From positions 157,809 to 221,808 of the forward strand of contig NZ_JBQHTK010000003.1 in assembly GCF_052065755.1 (NCBI RefSeq): 64,000 bases of DNA, given 5' to 3'. A program made the position numbers and the translations under genes. Positions 34,054 through 43,323 of the stretch are shown here, piece after piece; the stretch's first letter is position 1, and each line of letters opens with the position of its first letter. Source of the DNA: Allocoprococcus sp004560705. GTDB lineage: Bacteria > Bacillota > Clostridia > Lachnospirales > Lachnospiraceae. The notes below the pieces were generated by a model that saw only the letters and a program-made list of their open reading frames with translations, did no database searches and was not told where the DNA came from.

Positions 34054-34989
34054 CTATTCCCTCCTCAAAAAATTATTTATAATATCAAAACTTTCCTGTA
34101 CGTGATTGCTTTTGATTCCCAGGGCAAAAAAACCGTGAAGTGCGTTCTTGATCCGGTAGATTTCTACCCTGTTTCCTGCCGCTTCCAGTTTTCTTCCATA
34201 TGCCTCTCCCTCATCTCTTAATGGATCATATTCCGCGGTTATGACCAGCGTATCCGGCTGATTTTGCAGATTCTCTTCCAGAATCGGTGCAAAATAGGGA
34301 TTCATCCGATCCTCTTCTTTCCCCGCGTAAAAATCAAGGTAATCTCTTAGTTTTCCTGCTGTCAGAAGATAATCTGTCCCATTTTCCCTAACAGAATCAA
34401 ATGATGAATTTTCCGAATAATCATTATTCGTTGCTGGGTAGATTAGAATCTGCCTTCTGGGGAGAAATTCTCCTCTGTCTCTTGCCATTAGTGAAAGTGC
34501 TGCAGCCAGATTTCCTCCTGCGCTGTCTCCTATCAGTGTAATATCCTCTGAATTCACATTCAAAAGAAACTCTTTTTCATACATTGCCTTCGCCACCGCA
34601 TAGCAGTCCTCAAGCCCGGTCGGGAACTTGTGCTCCGGAGCAAGCCGGTATTCAATCGCCGCCACGATATGCCCTGTGGCATTCGCAAGGCGGGCACATA
34701 TCCTCTCATAATTATCTACATGTTCGGTGGACCACCCGCCGCCATGCAGGAACAGCATCACCCGCATTCCATTTGGCACCTGCTCTTCCTGAAATGTCTT
34801 CTCATCCGGGAAAAACAACCGGACCGGCACCAGATGATCCCCATTGTAAATACGTGTATCTACCGTCCGATAGAAGATCTTCATAGGATCCAGCCGTTTC
34901 AAATCTGCCAGCTGTCTGGATTTCTCCACATCTATTTCTTCAAAAGACAATGCTTTTAATATTTTCTTTGCTGCTTTATTGATATCCAT
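34054..34989 (-). CDS. Alpha/beta hydrolase, hormone-sensitive lipase family
   Basis: 311 aa. HGGG (residues 82-85) supplies the oxyanion hole, GDSAGG holds nucleophile Ser156, and Asp of ITAEYDPLRDEG and His of NALHGFFAL complete the triad. Such enzymes hydrolyse short acyl esters. The ATG at 34989 has GGAAGGAG upstream. It is directly upstream of the acyltransferase-like gene, so ester formation and removal may act on the same product (inference). Confidence 0.85.
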   Translation of the reverse strand: MDINKAAKKILKALSFEEIDVEKSRQLADLKRLDPMKIFYRTVDTRIYNGDHLVPVRLFFPDEKTFQEEQVPNGMRVMLFLHGGGWSTEHVDNYERICARLANATGHIVAAIEYRLAPEHKFPTGLEDCYAVAKAMYEKEFLLNVNSEDITLIGDSAGGNLAAALSLMARDRGEFLPRRQILIYPATNNDYSENSSFDSVRENGTDYLLTAGKLRDYLDFYAGKEEDRMNPYFAPILEENLQNQPDTLVITAEYDPLRDEGEAYGRKLEAAGNRVEIYRIKNALHGFFALGIKSNHVQESFDIINNFLRRE

Positions 34990-35095
34990 ATTATCTCCTT
35001 CCAGTTTTCTAATATTCATTTTGCGGGTTTTCCATACAGATGTCAAGTATTAGCGGCGAAGCTTCATTTTCTTTTAACTTCAAACAAATTTTTCG

Positions 35096-35124
35096 TTTAC
35101 ATTTTTATGCTAACCTTATATAGT
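35096..35124 (+). promoter_or_regulatory. Promoter of the phospholipase/transporter unit
   Basis: TTTACA (35096-35101) and TATAGT (35119-35124) with a 17-base spacer, 36 bases before the ATG at 35160. Confidence 0.55.
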
Positions 35125-35159
35125 TAAAATAGGATTTAGTCAGATGGGAGGAAACACAC

Positions 35160-35951
35160 ATGCCTGCATTTTATGCACACAACCGTTTTGGGGAAAAAGT
35201 AGCCCAAAAAACAGACGGAGAATTAAACGAAATCATTTCCAAATACTATGTACAATTTCAGATTGGTCTCCAGGGACCGGATATTTTCTTTTTTTACCGG
35301 CCATGGAAAAGTAATCGTGTATCCAAATATGGTTACCACCTTCACGAAGTATCAGCAGCATCCTTCTTCACACATGCGCTGACTGTCGTAAAAGAAAAAG
35401 GACGTGACAGCCGGGAATACGCCTATCTCCTGGGTTTCATCTGCCACTACATTCTTGACAGTGAATGTCATCCTTATGTATCTGAAATGATGGAAGCTCT
35501 TGATGTCGAACATTTGGAAATTGAAGAAGAATTTGAAAAAATGCTTCTTCGCAAAGACGGAAAGAATGCTCTTTCCTATCCACTTGCTGACCTTGTCCCG
35601 ACAGACAGCGTAACCGCAAAAACAATTTATCCTTTCTACCGTAATATGAATCCGGTCATTATCCGGGAGGCATTGAAAGACCTAAAACTGGTAAAAAGAA
35701 TCTTTACGGCTCCATGTATCGTCAAACAGGCCATTCTGAACGGAGCAATGCATTTAACCGGAAAATATGATTATTGGAAGGGGCTGATGCATCAGCGGAA
35801 AGACAACCCCAAATGCACAGTCAGCAACGAGGGTCTTTACCTGCGGTTCAAAGGTGCTGTTGACATCGCTGTAACCATGCTTTACAGCTTTGACGAAAGT
35901 CTTTGTACCGGCACAGAACTCCATTCGCGTTTTGAACGCACATTTGAATAG
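35160..35951 (+). CDS. Zinc-dependent phospholipase C family protein
   Basis: 263 aa without a signal peptide. The Zn-dependent phospholipase C fold is indicated by MPAFYAHNRFGEKV, QIGLQGPDIFFFY, FFTHAL and the metal site YLLGFICHYILDSECHPYV. Cytoplasmic members of this family in Clostridia lack known substrates. GGGAGG precedes the ATG. The stop is 14 bases before the transporter start, so the two form an operon. Confidence 0.85.
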   Translation: MPAFYAHNRFGEKVAQKTDGELNEIISKYYVQFQIGLQGPDIFFFYRPWKSNRVSKYGYHLHEVSAASFFTHALTVVKEKGRDSREYAYLLGFICHYILDSECHPYVSEMMEALDVEHLEIEEEFEKMLLRKDGKNALSYPLADLVPTDSVTAKTIYPFYRNMNPVIIREALKDLKLVKRIFTAPCIVKQAILNGAMHLTGKYDYWKGLMHQRKDNPKCTVSNEGLYLRFKGAVDIAVTMLYSFDESLCTGTELHSRFERTFE

Positions 35952-35965
35952 AAGGAGGCATCTGA

Positions 35966-37207
35966 ATGAATAATACAAAACTTACAAAACTGGAAAAATG
36001 CTGGATTCTGTACGATGTAGGAAATTCTGCATTTATTATGCTGGTATCCACGATCATTCCGATCTATTTCAACTTCCTGGCCGGTAATGCAGGAATATCC
36101 GAAGTGGATTATCTTGCCTATTGGGGATATGCTGCTTCTGTCGCAACAGTCATGGTAGCCATCATTGGTCCAATTCTCGGCACATTGGCAGACACCCGCA
36201 ATTTCAAAAAGCCCTTGTTTACAATCTCCATGATGGTCGGGGTACTTGGCTGCGCAGCACTCTCTTTTCCTAAATCATGGGTCCTGTTTCTGGCTGTCTT
36301 CGTAATTGCAAAAGTGGGATACAATGCCAGCCTGATTTTCTATGATTCCATGCTGGTCGATATCACAACAGAAGAGAAAATGGACTCCGTTTCATCACAC
36401 GGCTATGCATGGGGATACATCGGAAGCTGCATTCCATTTGTTATATCTCTGGTTTTTGTTCTGATGTACGATAAAATCGGGATTTCCATGACCACTGCCA
36501 TGATGCTTGCCTTTTTTCTTAATGCACTCTGGTGGCTTGTTGTCACGATTCCATTGCTGAAAAATTATCATCAGACAAATTATGTGGAACTGCCCGATCA
36601 TCCGATCAAAAACAGTTTTAAACGCCTTGCAGTCACTCTGAGGGATATAAAGAAACATAAAAACATTTTTTTGTATCTGCTTTCATTTTTCTTTTTCATA
36701 GATGGTGTGTATACGATCATCGAAATGGCTACCGCTTACGGAAGTGCACTGGGCCTGGATTCACAGGGATTGTTACTTGCCCTTTTGGTCACTCAGCTTG
36801 TTGCTTTTCCATGTGCCCTGATTTTTTCCGTGCTCTCCAAGAAGTTTGATACCGATTTTCTGATCAAAATCTGCATCGCAGCTTACACCGGAATTGCACT
36901 CTTCGCCATCCAGCTTGATAAGCAATGGGAGTTCTGGCTGCTCGCTGTTCTTGTCGGTATGTTCCAAGGCGCGATTCAGGCACTCTCCCGCTCTTACTTC
37001 GCCAAGATCATCCCTGCGGAGAAATCCGGAGAATACTTTGGTATATACGATATCTGCGGAAAAGGAGCCTCTTTCATGGGAACCACACTGGTCGGACTGG
37101 TTGCCCAGATTACCAATGTAGCAAATGCCGGTGTTGCAATCATTTCCGTGATGTTTATCATCGGATATGTTCTTTTCTGCAAAGCCGCAAAACTAAACAA
37201 AGCGTGA
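35966..37207 (+). CDS. MFS transporter, UMF1/Atg22-like
   Basis: 413 aa with about twelve membrane helices. LYDVGNSAFIMLVSTIIPIYF, DTRNFKKPLF and the late GMFQGAIQALSRSYFAKIIPAEKSGEYFGIYDICGKGASFMG are typical of the UMF1 (vacuole effluxer Atg22-like) branch. The substrate is unknown. GAAGGAGG precedes the ATG. It lies downstream of the phospholipase-like gene. Confidence 0.85.
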   Translation: MNNTKLTKLEKCWILYDVGNSAFIMLVSTIIPIYFNFLAGNAGISEVDYLAYWGYAASVATVMVAIIGPILGTLADTRNFKKPLFTISMMVGVLGCAALSFPKSWVLFLAVFVIAKVGYNASLIFYDSMLVDITTEEKMDSVSSHGYAWGYIGSCIPFVISLVFVLMYDKIGISMTTAMMLAFFLNALWWLVVTIPLLKNYHQTNYVELPDHPIKNSFKRLAVTLRDIKKHKNIFLYLLSFFFFIDGVYTIIEMATAYGSALGLDSQGLLLALLVTQLVAFPCALIFSVLSKKFDTDFLIKICIAAYTGIALFAIQLDKQWEFWLLAVLVGMFQGAIQALSRSYFAKIIPAEKSGEYFGIYDICGKGASFMGTTLVGLVAQITNVANAGVAIISVMFIIGYVLFCKAAKLNKA

Positions 37208-37283
37208 TTAGCGATGATTTCTGGTAATTATTTATAATTTGCCAGCTTTTTCCAAAGAAATATGATTTTTTTGCACAAAAATA

Positions 37284-37312
37284 TGGAAATATGAGCAAAA
37301 AAATTGTATAAT
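37284..37312 (+). promoter_or_regulatory. Probable promoter of glgC-glgD
   Basis: TATAAT at 37307-37312 is clear. The best -35 at 17-base spacing is TGGAAA (37284-37289), which is poor. Confidence 0.4.
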
Positions 37313-37344
37313 ATATTGCATCAAGCGAAAGAGAGGGTTCACTT

Positions 37345-38481
37345 ATGAAGCAAAATAATATGTTAGCAATGATTTTGGCTGGTGGACGTGGTTCCCGTCT
37401 TCATGACCTGACCAATAAAGTGGCAAAACCGGCCGTCTCATATGGTGGGAAGTACCGTATCGTTGATTTTCCCCTCAGTAACTGTGCAAACAGCGGAATC
37501 GATGTTGTCGGTGTTCTGACACAGTACGAATCCGTTCTGCTGAACAGCTACGTAGCTGCAGGCGGCAGATGGGGACTTGACGCAAAAGATAGCGGTGTTT
37601 TTGTACTTCCACCACGTGAGAAAGCGGATTCCAATCTGGATGTTTACCGTGGAACTGCTGATGCCATTTCCCAGAACATTGATTTCATCGATTCTTATTC
37701 TCCAGAATATCTTCTTGTACTTTCCGGAGACCATATTTACAAAATGAATTACGCCAAGATGCTTGCCCATCACAGAGCATGTAATGCTGATGCTACGATT
37801 GCCGTTATCGAAGTACCGATGAAAGAAGCAAGCCGTTTCGGCATCATGAATACAGACGAAGAAGGCACGATCGTAGAATTCGAAGAGAAACCGCCACAGC
37901 CGAAGAGCAATCTTGCTTCCATGGGTATCTACATTTTCAACTGGAAGCTGCTTCGCAAAATGCTGTTGGCAGATATGAAGAATACGGAGTCTAATCACGA
38001 CTTTGGTAAGGATATCATTCCGACCATGCTGAATGACGGAAGAAAACTGGTTGCTTATAAATTCCAGGGATACTGGAAAGATGTAGGAACCATCGATTCC
38101 CTTTGGGAAGCAAATATGGATCTTTTAAATGGAAACGAGCTTGATTTAAGCGATCCGACCTGGAAGATTTATACCGAAGACGTTACAACTCTTCCTCATT
38201 ACATAGGCGCTGAAGCTAAGATCAACAAGGCTTTCATCACACAGGGCTGTACCATCAACGGCGAAATCACGAACTCCGTTCTTTTCACCGGAGTTAAAGT
38301 TGGTGAAGGCGCCAAGATTATCGACAGTGTACTGATGCCGGGTGTTGAAGTGGAAGACGGAGCCGTTGTTACCCGCGCTCTGGTTGCCGACGGCATTAAG
38401 ATCGGCAAACAGGCTGTTGTCGGTTCTGCTGACAGCGAACATATCGAACTGGTAGCAAAACGTGTAAAGGGGGTAGAATAA
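37345..38481 (+). CDS. glgC: Glucose-1-phosphate adenylyltransferase GlgC
   Basis: 378 aa. It makes ADP-glucose for glycogen. AMILAGGRGSRLHDLTNKVAKPAVSYGGKYRIVDFPLSNCANSGI is the catalytic N-terminal signature (Lys of AKPAV contacts substrate). YRGTADAISQN and LSGDHIYKMNYAKML follow, and left-handed beta-helix hexapeptides form the C-terminus. GAGAGGG precedes the ATG. glgD follows after one base. Confidence 0.97.
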   Translation: MKQNNMLAMILAGGRGSRLHDLTNKVAKPAVSYGGKYRIVDFPLSNCANSGIDVVGVLTQYESVLLNSYVAAGGRWGLDAKDSGVFVLPPREKADSNLDVYRGTADAISQNIDFIDSYSPEYLLVLSGDHIYKMNYAKMLAHHRACNADATIAVIEVPMKEASRFGIMNTDEEGTIVEFEEKPPQPKSNLASMGIYIFNWKLLRKMLLADMKNTESNHDFGKDIIPTMLNDGRKLVAYKFQGYWKDVGTIDSLWEANMDLLNGNELDLSDPTWKIYTEDVTTLPHYIGAEAKINKAFITQGCTINGEITNSVLFTGVKVGEGAKIIDSVLMPGVEVEDGAVVTRALVADGIKIGKQAVVGSADSEHIELVAKRVKGVE

Positions 38482-38482
38482 T

Positions 38483-39598
38483 ATGTATAACGCATTTGGA
38501 ATCGTCACTTCTTCCGGCAGAGATATCTGGGTAGAGGGACTTCAGGACTATCGTCCAATCGGTTCGTTCTCTTTCCTCGGAAGATATCGAGTAATAGACT
38601 TTGCAATTTCTAATATGAGTAACAGTGACATTGACCGCATCCAGGTATATATCAGAAGAAAACCTCGTTCTCTTGTCGAACATCTCGGAAGTGGACGCCA
38701 ATACAATATCAACTCAAAACGCGGCAATCTGCAGATCCTGTTTTCCGATGATGGTGCTGAGCACAGTATCTATAACACGGACATCGCCATGTTTATGGAG
38801 AACCTGGAATGCATTCAGAGAATGCATCATCCATATGTAGTCATCGCACCGAACTACATGGTATACACTGCAAACTATGATACTCTGCTTCAGAATCATA
38901 TAGATTCCGGTGCGGATATCACAGTTCTGTACCATTCAGTTGATAATGCAAAAGAAGCATTCCTGAACTGCAATACTTTGAACCTGAACCGTCAGAAAGG
39001 TGTTCTTTCTATCGAGAAAAATCACGGTAATGCTAAGAACAGAAATATTTTCATGGATACATATATTATGAAGAAAGATTTGTTTATCGAGCTCGTACAG
39101 AAAGCTCACAAACTTTCTTCTATGTACACACTGGCTGACATCGTCAGTGCAGAATGTGAAGAACTGGATGTGCGCGGAATTTCTCATCGCGGTTATTTTG
39201 CTTCCATCACAGATTTCAAGAGCTACTATGATGCTAACATGTCGTTGATCGACTACAAATCAGCAATGAGCCTTTTTGATGAGGACTGGCCGATCTACAC
39301 ACGTACCAATGACTCCTGCCCGACGAAGTATCTTGAAACAGCAAGCGTGAAATCCTCTGTTGTTTCCAACGGCTGCCTGATCGAAGGTACGATCGAGAAT
39401 TCAATTCTCGGACGTGGATGCGTCGTGAAACCTGGTGCTGTTGTAAAGAATTGTGTGGTATTCCCAGGTGTTGTAATCGCAGAAAACGTACATCTTGAGA
39501 ATTTGGTTGTTGACCGGAGAGCACAAGTGATTCATGCAAAAGAAATCATTGCTCCGGCTGATCATCCGGGATATATCAAACGTGAAGATACTCTTTAA
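38483..39598 (+). CDS. glgD: GlgD, regulatory paralog of ADP-glucose pyrophosphorylase
   Basis: 371 aa. Clearly related to GlgC, but the nucleotide-binding AGGRGSRL loop is replaced by GIVTSSGRDIWVEGL, the known mark of GlgD. GlgD forms hetero-oligomers with GlgC and raises its activity. YRVIDFAISNMSNSDIDRIQVYI and a C-terminal beta-helix are kept. The AAAGGGGG ribosome site lies in the end of glgC, so translation is probably coupled. A terminator follows. Confidence 0.95.
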   Translation: MYNAFGIVTSSGRDIWVEGLQDYRPIGSFSFLGRYRVIDFAISNMSNSDIDRIQVYIRRKPRSLVEHLGSGRQYNINSKRGNLQILFSDDGAEHSIYNTDIAMFMENLECIQRMHHPYVVIAPNYMVYTANYDTLLQNHIDSGADITVLYHSVDNAKEAFLNCNTLNLNRQKGVLSIEKNHGNAKNRNIFMDTYIMKKDLFIELVQKAHKLSSMYTLADIVSAECEELDVRGISHRGYFASITDFKSYYDANMSLIDYKSAMSLFDEDWPIYTRTNDSCPTKYLETASVKSSVVSNGCLIEGTIENSILGRGCVVKPGAVVKNCVVFPGVVIAENVHLENLVVDRRAQVIHAKEIIAPADHPGYIKREDTL

Positions 39599-39608
39599 TA
39601 AGGGAACA

Positions 39609-39646
39609 CAAAGCGGAGCATATCTGACCGGTATGCCCCGCTTTTA
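39609..39646. terminator. Bidirectional terminator after glgD
   Basis: AAAGCGGAGCATA pairs with TATGCCCCGCTTT (one mismatch). It is followed by T-rich sequence and lies between convergent glgD and the M20 peptidase. Confidence 0.8.
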
Positions 39647-39658
39647 TAATTGATTATT

Positions 39659-40834
39659 TTATTCTCCAAAGATCATTTCGAATGCCACCTGTATTCCCAA
39701 AATAAGCGAATCCTTCTCTATATATTCCTCTCTTGTATGTGCACCATGTCCATAGTAACATCCCACACAGACCGAAGGGATTCCCATTGAAAGCGGAATA
39801 TTACAGTCGGTAGAACCGCAGTTCTGCTCCGGATTCTTTCCGATCACGTTTTTTACTGCCTTCATTGCTTTTTCCGTCAGCCTTTCCTGCCTGGCCGCAT
39901 CCACACCTTTGCCACACGGGCGAAGTCCGATCACCTCATATTCTATATCCAGCCCTTTATCTTTCTCTTCCCGTATCGTCTTCTCAAAATGCTGTTCCAT
40001 CATCTGCAAATGTTCACTGGTATCGGAACGGAATTCATACAGTATCTCCGCATTCTGGGCAATCACATTCACCCCGGTTCCCCCGGAGATCAATCCCACA
40101 TTATAGGTTGTCTTCCCGCCTTCCGGCACTTGAACGCGATAGAGCTTCTCGATGATTCCGGCCATTTTCTCGATTGCGTTATCTTTTCCGAAATCTCCGA
40201 AAGAATGTCCGCCTTCTGTGGCTATCCGGATTCGGTACCGTTTTGAGCCGACCGCGCGGTTTACAATTTTGTCAAGTTCACTGTCAAATGTACAGAAATT
40301 CCGGATTCGTTCTCCGTAACCCCGGCAGATTGCTTTAACTCCTTTCAGATTTCCAAGTCCCTCTTCTCCAGAATTGCATACCAGCAGCATGCCCGCCGCT
40401 CCGTTCTTCTTCTGTTGCTCTCCGAATCCTTTCTGTTCCTTTTCCCATTCACCGTTTCTGATCTTACCTGCAATATATTTTGCCGCCATCAAAATACAAA
40501 CCACACAGGCTGTATCATCTCCGATTCCCGGACAATAGATTTTCCCGTCACATTCTGTTAACGGAAGCGCTTCCGTATCAGGAAACACCACATCCAGGTG
40601 TGCCATATACACATCGATTTCTTCCGCTTGATGGATATCGACCGGGTATATCACATTGAACGCTTCATCCATATACACCCCTTGTGCCCCCTGCCTTTCC
40701 AGCCAGTCACGGCAGAACTTTGCACGCTTCTCCTCCTGATTCGAAGATGCCGGAATCTGCGCCAGTTCTTTCAGAAGTTCAAGTGCTTCTTCTTCATGAT
40801 CCTGAATAAACTCCCTCATCTCTTCACTCAACAT
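39659..40834 (-). CDS. M20-family metallopeptidase
   Basis: 391 aa. Metal-ligand motifs are YMAHLDVVF, PGIGDDTACV and CNSGEEGLGN (catalytic Glu pair), with CGSTDCN and YGHGAHTREE near the end; a lid domain lies between (RATEGGHSFGDFG-like). It is probably a di- or tripeptidase or an amidohydrolase of the PepT/PepD group. GGAGGAG precedes the ATG at 40834. It overlaps no gene and lies 16 bases after the EamA transporter on the same strand. Confidence 0.85.
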   Translation of the reverse strand: MLSEEMREFIQDHEEEALELLKELAQIPASSNQEEKRAKFCRDWLERQGAQGVYMDEAFNVIYPVDIHQAEEIDVYMAHLDVVFPDTEALPLTECDGKIYCPGIGDDTACVVCILMAAKYIAGKIRNGEWEKEQKGFGEQQKKNGAAGMLLVCNSGEEGLGNLKGVKAICRGYGERIRNFCTFDSELDKIVNRAVGSKRYRIRIATEGGHSFGDFGKDNAIEKMAGIIEKLYRVQVPEGGKTTYNVGLISGGTGVNVIAQNAEILYEFRSDTSEHLQMMEQHFEKTIREEKDKGLDIEYEVIGLRPCGKGVDAARQERLTEKAMKAVKNVIGKNPEQNCGSTDCNIPLSMGIPSVCVGCYYGHGAHTREEYIEKDSLILGIQVAFEMIFGE

Positions 40835-40850
40835 ATTTTCTCCTCCTTCG

Positions 40851-41738
40851 CTAACCTGCATTTCCCATACGTTCCGATATGATCACCCCAGTCATTGTGA
40901 GCACCGTTCCTGCTGCTGACATCCATGTGATCTTCTCATGCAGGACAACAATCGATGTAATGATCGTGATGACCGGAATCAGATAAATATAAACACTGGT
41001 CTTAATCGCTCCCAGAATTTCCACTGCCCGGTTCCATGTCACAAAGCAGACTGCACATGCGCCCACACTCAGATATAATAAATTCAGCAGATTTCCGGGA
41101 GTTCCAAATTGCACCGCCTTGACATCAAATCCGAAAACAAATGCCAGCGGAAGCATCATCAGGATGCCGTAAAAGAACATCCTTCTGGTGGCAGGGATCA
41201 CCGGATACCCGAAGTCTCCCGCCTTTCTGGCCAGAATCGCATAAAGTCCCCACATCATCGCAGCCACCACACTCAGCATGTCCCCTGCAAAATTAAGCCG
41301 GACACCATCCTGTCCACTGAAACTAATCATCGCAATTCCTACGATTGCGAAAATAAATCCGACAAAAAAGCTTTTCTTCAATTTCTCATCTTTCAAAAAC
41401 AGGTGCGCACTGATGCCGATAAAAAATGGTGAGATTGAAGTGATGACTCCCACATTTGACGCCTGCGTATAGAGAAGCGCTACATTTTCAAACAGATAAT
41501 ACAGACAGATTCCCGTAAGTCCGGCACCTGCAAAATACAGCTCATGCTTTCTATTCGTCACTTCCATTTTCCGTGGACTCATGATCCACAAAATGATATA
41601 TCCGATCACAAATCTTAAAAGCAGCAATTCGATCGGTGAAAAATCTTCAAGCAATATCTTGCTTGAGATAAAAGTCGTTCCCCAGATAACGACTGAAATT
41701 GCTGCCATGATATGTCCGGTAAATTGTTTCTTTTCCAT
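40851..41738 (-). CDS. DMT-superfamily (EamA) transporter
   Basis: 295 aa with ten helices in two EamA repeats (AAISVVIWGTTFISSKILL... and AGDMLSVVAAMMWGLYAILARKAG). These export metabolites such as amino acids; the substrate is unknown. AGAGAGAAG precedes the ATG. Probably co-transcribed with the M20 peptidase, which could link peptide breakdown with efflux (inference). Confidence 0.85.
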   Translation of the reverse strand: MEKKQFTGHIMAAISVVIWGTTFISSKILLEDFSPIELLLLRFVIGYIILWIMSPRKMEVTNRKHELYFAGAGLTGICLYYLFENVALLYTQASNVGVITSISPFFIGISAHLFLKDEKLKKSFFVGFIFAIVGIAMISFSGQDGVRLNFAGDMLSVVAAMMWGLYAILARKAGDFGYPVIPATRRMFFYGILMMLPLAFVFGFDVKAVQFGTPGNLLNLLYLSVGACAVCFVTWNRAVEILGAIKTSVYIYLIPVITIITSIVVLHEKITWMSAAGTVLTMTGVIISERMGNAG

Positions 41739-41868
41739 GAACTTCTCTCTTTCATTATCACAATTCTAAAATGATTCCGAAAAACATTTTTCTGATTTCC
41801 GCCCCATTTCTATCTAGTATAATACATTTTCTTCCGCATGACCACCAATAAAATGGGCGATCTGGAAA

Positions 41869-42278
41869 TTACTCCAGATCAGCCATGTATTTCTGATAAT
41901 ATTCCATTGTAAATTCTTTCGGAAAGACTCTGGAATAATAATAACCCTGTATCATTCTCATGGCATCTTCTCTTGTCATTCTGAGTGACCGTTTCAGCTG
42001 ACTGCTTCCCTGCTTCTGCTTCATCTCCAGCATTGCATAATTGCTGTCCGGATCGTAACACCGCAGCCGAATCTTCCTTCTACATTCCACCCCGCCTGCT
42101 TTTCAAAATAATCGTCGTCATAGACTGTGTCAAAATATAGAGAACGAATCATATAACCATTTGTTCCATTGTGTTCATCCTGTATAAGCACCTGTTCCAA
42201 CTGGTGGCTCTTTTTAATGAATTCTTCAACATTAATAAGAAATTTCTTCTCTTCACGAAATACTCGATTCAATTGCAT
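41869..42278 (-). pseudogene. VTC-domain (polyphosphate polymerase-like) gene, frameshifted and truncated
   Basis: The first part (from 42278) reads NRVFREEKKFLI ... YMIRSLYFDTVYDDDYFEKQAG, the VTC-domain start. At the run of four G at 42090-42093 the frame breaks: one extra G would restore KQAGVECRRKIRLRCYDPDSN, continuing LEMKQKQGSSQLKRSL in the -1 frame to the stop at 41869. The total (about 136 codons) is little over half a VTC domain, so the 3' part is missing too. Complete VTC proteins in Clostridia often lie with DUF4956 and CotH genes, which are absent here. A riboswitch-like leader remains upstream. Confidence 0.75.
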
Positions 42279-42302
42279 CCTCCTGTTCAGCCTGTCCTGA
42301 AA

Positions 42303-42354
42303 CGCAACTCACCACCTGTAGTAGTGGGAGTCTTGTCTTCTTTCAAAACAAAAA
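42303..42354 (-). repeat. Dispersed hairpin repeat, copy 1 (truncated)
   Basis: 52 bases, 45 identical to 54149-54200, including GGTGG-type arms and the TCTTCTTTCAA tail. It sits directly after the T run of the terminator at 42349-42388. Confidence 0.7.
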
Positions 42355-42460
42355 GCCGGCTGCAACCCATTTCGTTGCAGCCAGCCTATCATACATCATT
42401 TCTTGCTTAGACGCTTAGCTTTCCGTCCCTGCCTTTCAGCAGGTTTGGCAATCAATTGAT
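42349..42460 (-). ncRNA. c-di-GMP-I (GEMM-I)-like riboswitch with terminator
   Basis: On the minus strand, starting about seven bases after a strong promoter: GCCAAACC, a hairpin CCTGC/GCAGG capped by GAAA, then GGGACGGAAAGC, GCGTCTAAGC and a second hairpin. GEMM-I consensus is GGCAAACC, GNRA-capped stem, GGGACGCAAAGC, GTCTAAG and a tetraloop-receptor stem, so order and core match, with C/G differences at several conserved positions. The last helix (GCTGGCTGCAAC with GTTGCAGCCGGC) is followed by T5 and works as a terminator. Ligand specificity is uncertain because of the substitutions. Confidence 0.55.
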
Positions 42461-42466
42461 GCGATT

Positions 42467-42496
42467 ATTATACACCATATTTTTCAATTACGTCAA
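42467..42496 (-). promoter_or_regulatory. Promoter of the riboswitch/VTC transcript
   Basis: On the minus strand TTGACG (42491-42496) and TATAAT (42467-42472), spacer 18. Confidence 0.65.
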
Positions 42497-42572
42497 CATT
42501 CATCATCTTTTTTTCACATGTTTCTTCCACACACTTTTCACGCGTTCTTTGTCACCATCCAAATATCTTTTA

Positions 42573-42609
42573 TTTTCCCGGACACTTCTTATCAGCCATC
42601 TGTTATAAT
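42573..42609 (+). promoter_or_regulatory. Promoter region of the Crp-family gene with shared motif
   Basis: TATAAT at 42604-42609. TTTTCCCGGACAC at 42573-42585 covers the -35 position and recurs almost exactly (43324-43335) before the YitT gene. Confidence 0.45.
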
Positions 42610-42654
42610 AAATACATATTATTCTATTATATTGATACCGGAAAGGAAACGCTT

Positions 42655-43311
42655 ATGATTAAAATACTCGAGAAATACTTTGATATCTTTTGTACGATCG
42701 GCTCACAGAAGACCTATCAAAAAGGCGAATTTATCTATCTTCAAAATGATTCCGCCGACTATTTATACCTGATTCTATCAGGCAGAGTCCGCGTATATAC
42801 CCTTTCTTCTTCCGGGCGTGAAACGACTCTGGAGATTCTGGAAAAAGGCCGTATATTCGGCGAATCCTCTTTTCTGAGTGATCATGTTCGCCCAACCAGT
42901 GTTGCCGCAGTTACCGAGGTACGCCTTGCCACTTGTCTGGTCTCCGACCTGATCCCACTGCTGCGCGAAACGCCCGAATTGATGGTTCTCCTTTTCCAGC
43001 ATTTAAGCGAGACGTGTAATCATCTTTCAAGACAGATATACCGCCTCACCAACTACGACAGCCGAAAACGCATTGCAAGTTTTCTGTTGGAAGAGACGGC
43101 TTCCCCCAACCGGGACAAAGGAATTCTGGACAATGTCCTTCCTTATACACACGCCGAAATCGCAGAAACTCTGGGTCTGAACCGGGTAACCGTATCAAGG
43201 GTTCTTTCCGCTTTTGCCGATCAGGGCCTTCTGAAAAGCCACTATGGTAAAATTATGATCACCGATCGGAACGGTTTATATCAAATCCTCAAAAACGGAG
43301 CTTATTTGTAG
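42655..43311 (+). CDS. Crp/Fnr-family transcriptional regulator
   Basis: 218 aa. A cyclic-nucleotide-binding-like beta-barrel (residues 15-115: YQKGEFIYLQNDSADYLYLILSGRVRVY, LEKGRIFGESSFLSD), a dimer helix, and a winged helix-turn-helix at 165-200 (THAEIAETLGLNRVTVSRVLSAFADQGLL). It lacks the N-terminal Cys cluster of Fnr; the effector is unknown. AAGGAAA precedes the ATG. It sits just upstream of a YitT gene whose promoter shares a 12-base motif with its own. Confidence 0.88.
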   Translation: MIKILEKYFDIFCTIGSQKTYQKGEFIYLQNDSADYLYLILSGRVRVYTLSSSGRETTLEILEKGRIFGESSFLSDHVRPTSVAAVTEVRLATCLVSDLIPLLRETPELMVLLFQHLSETCNHLSRQIYRLTNYDSRKRIASFLLEETASPNRDKGILDNVLPYTHAEIAETLGLNRVTVSRVLSAFADQGLLKSHYGKIMITDRNGLYQILKNGAYL

Positions 43312-43323
43312 CATACGCTACAG

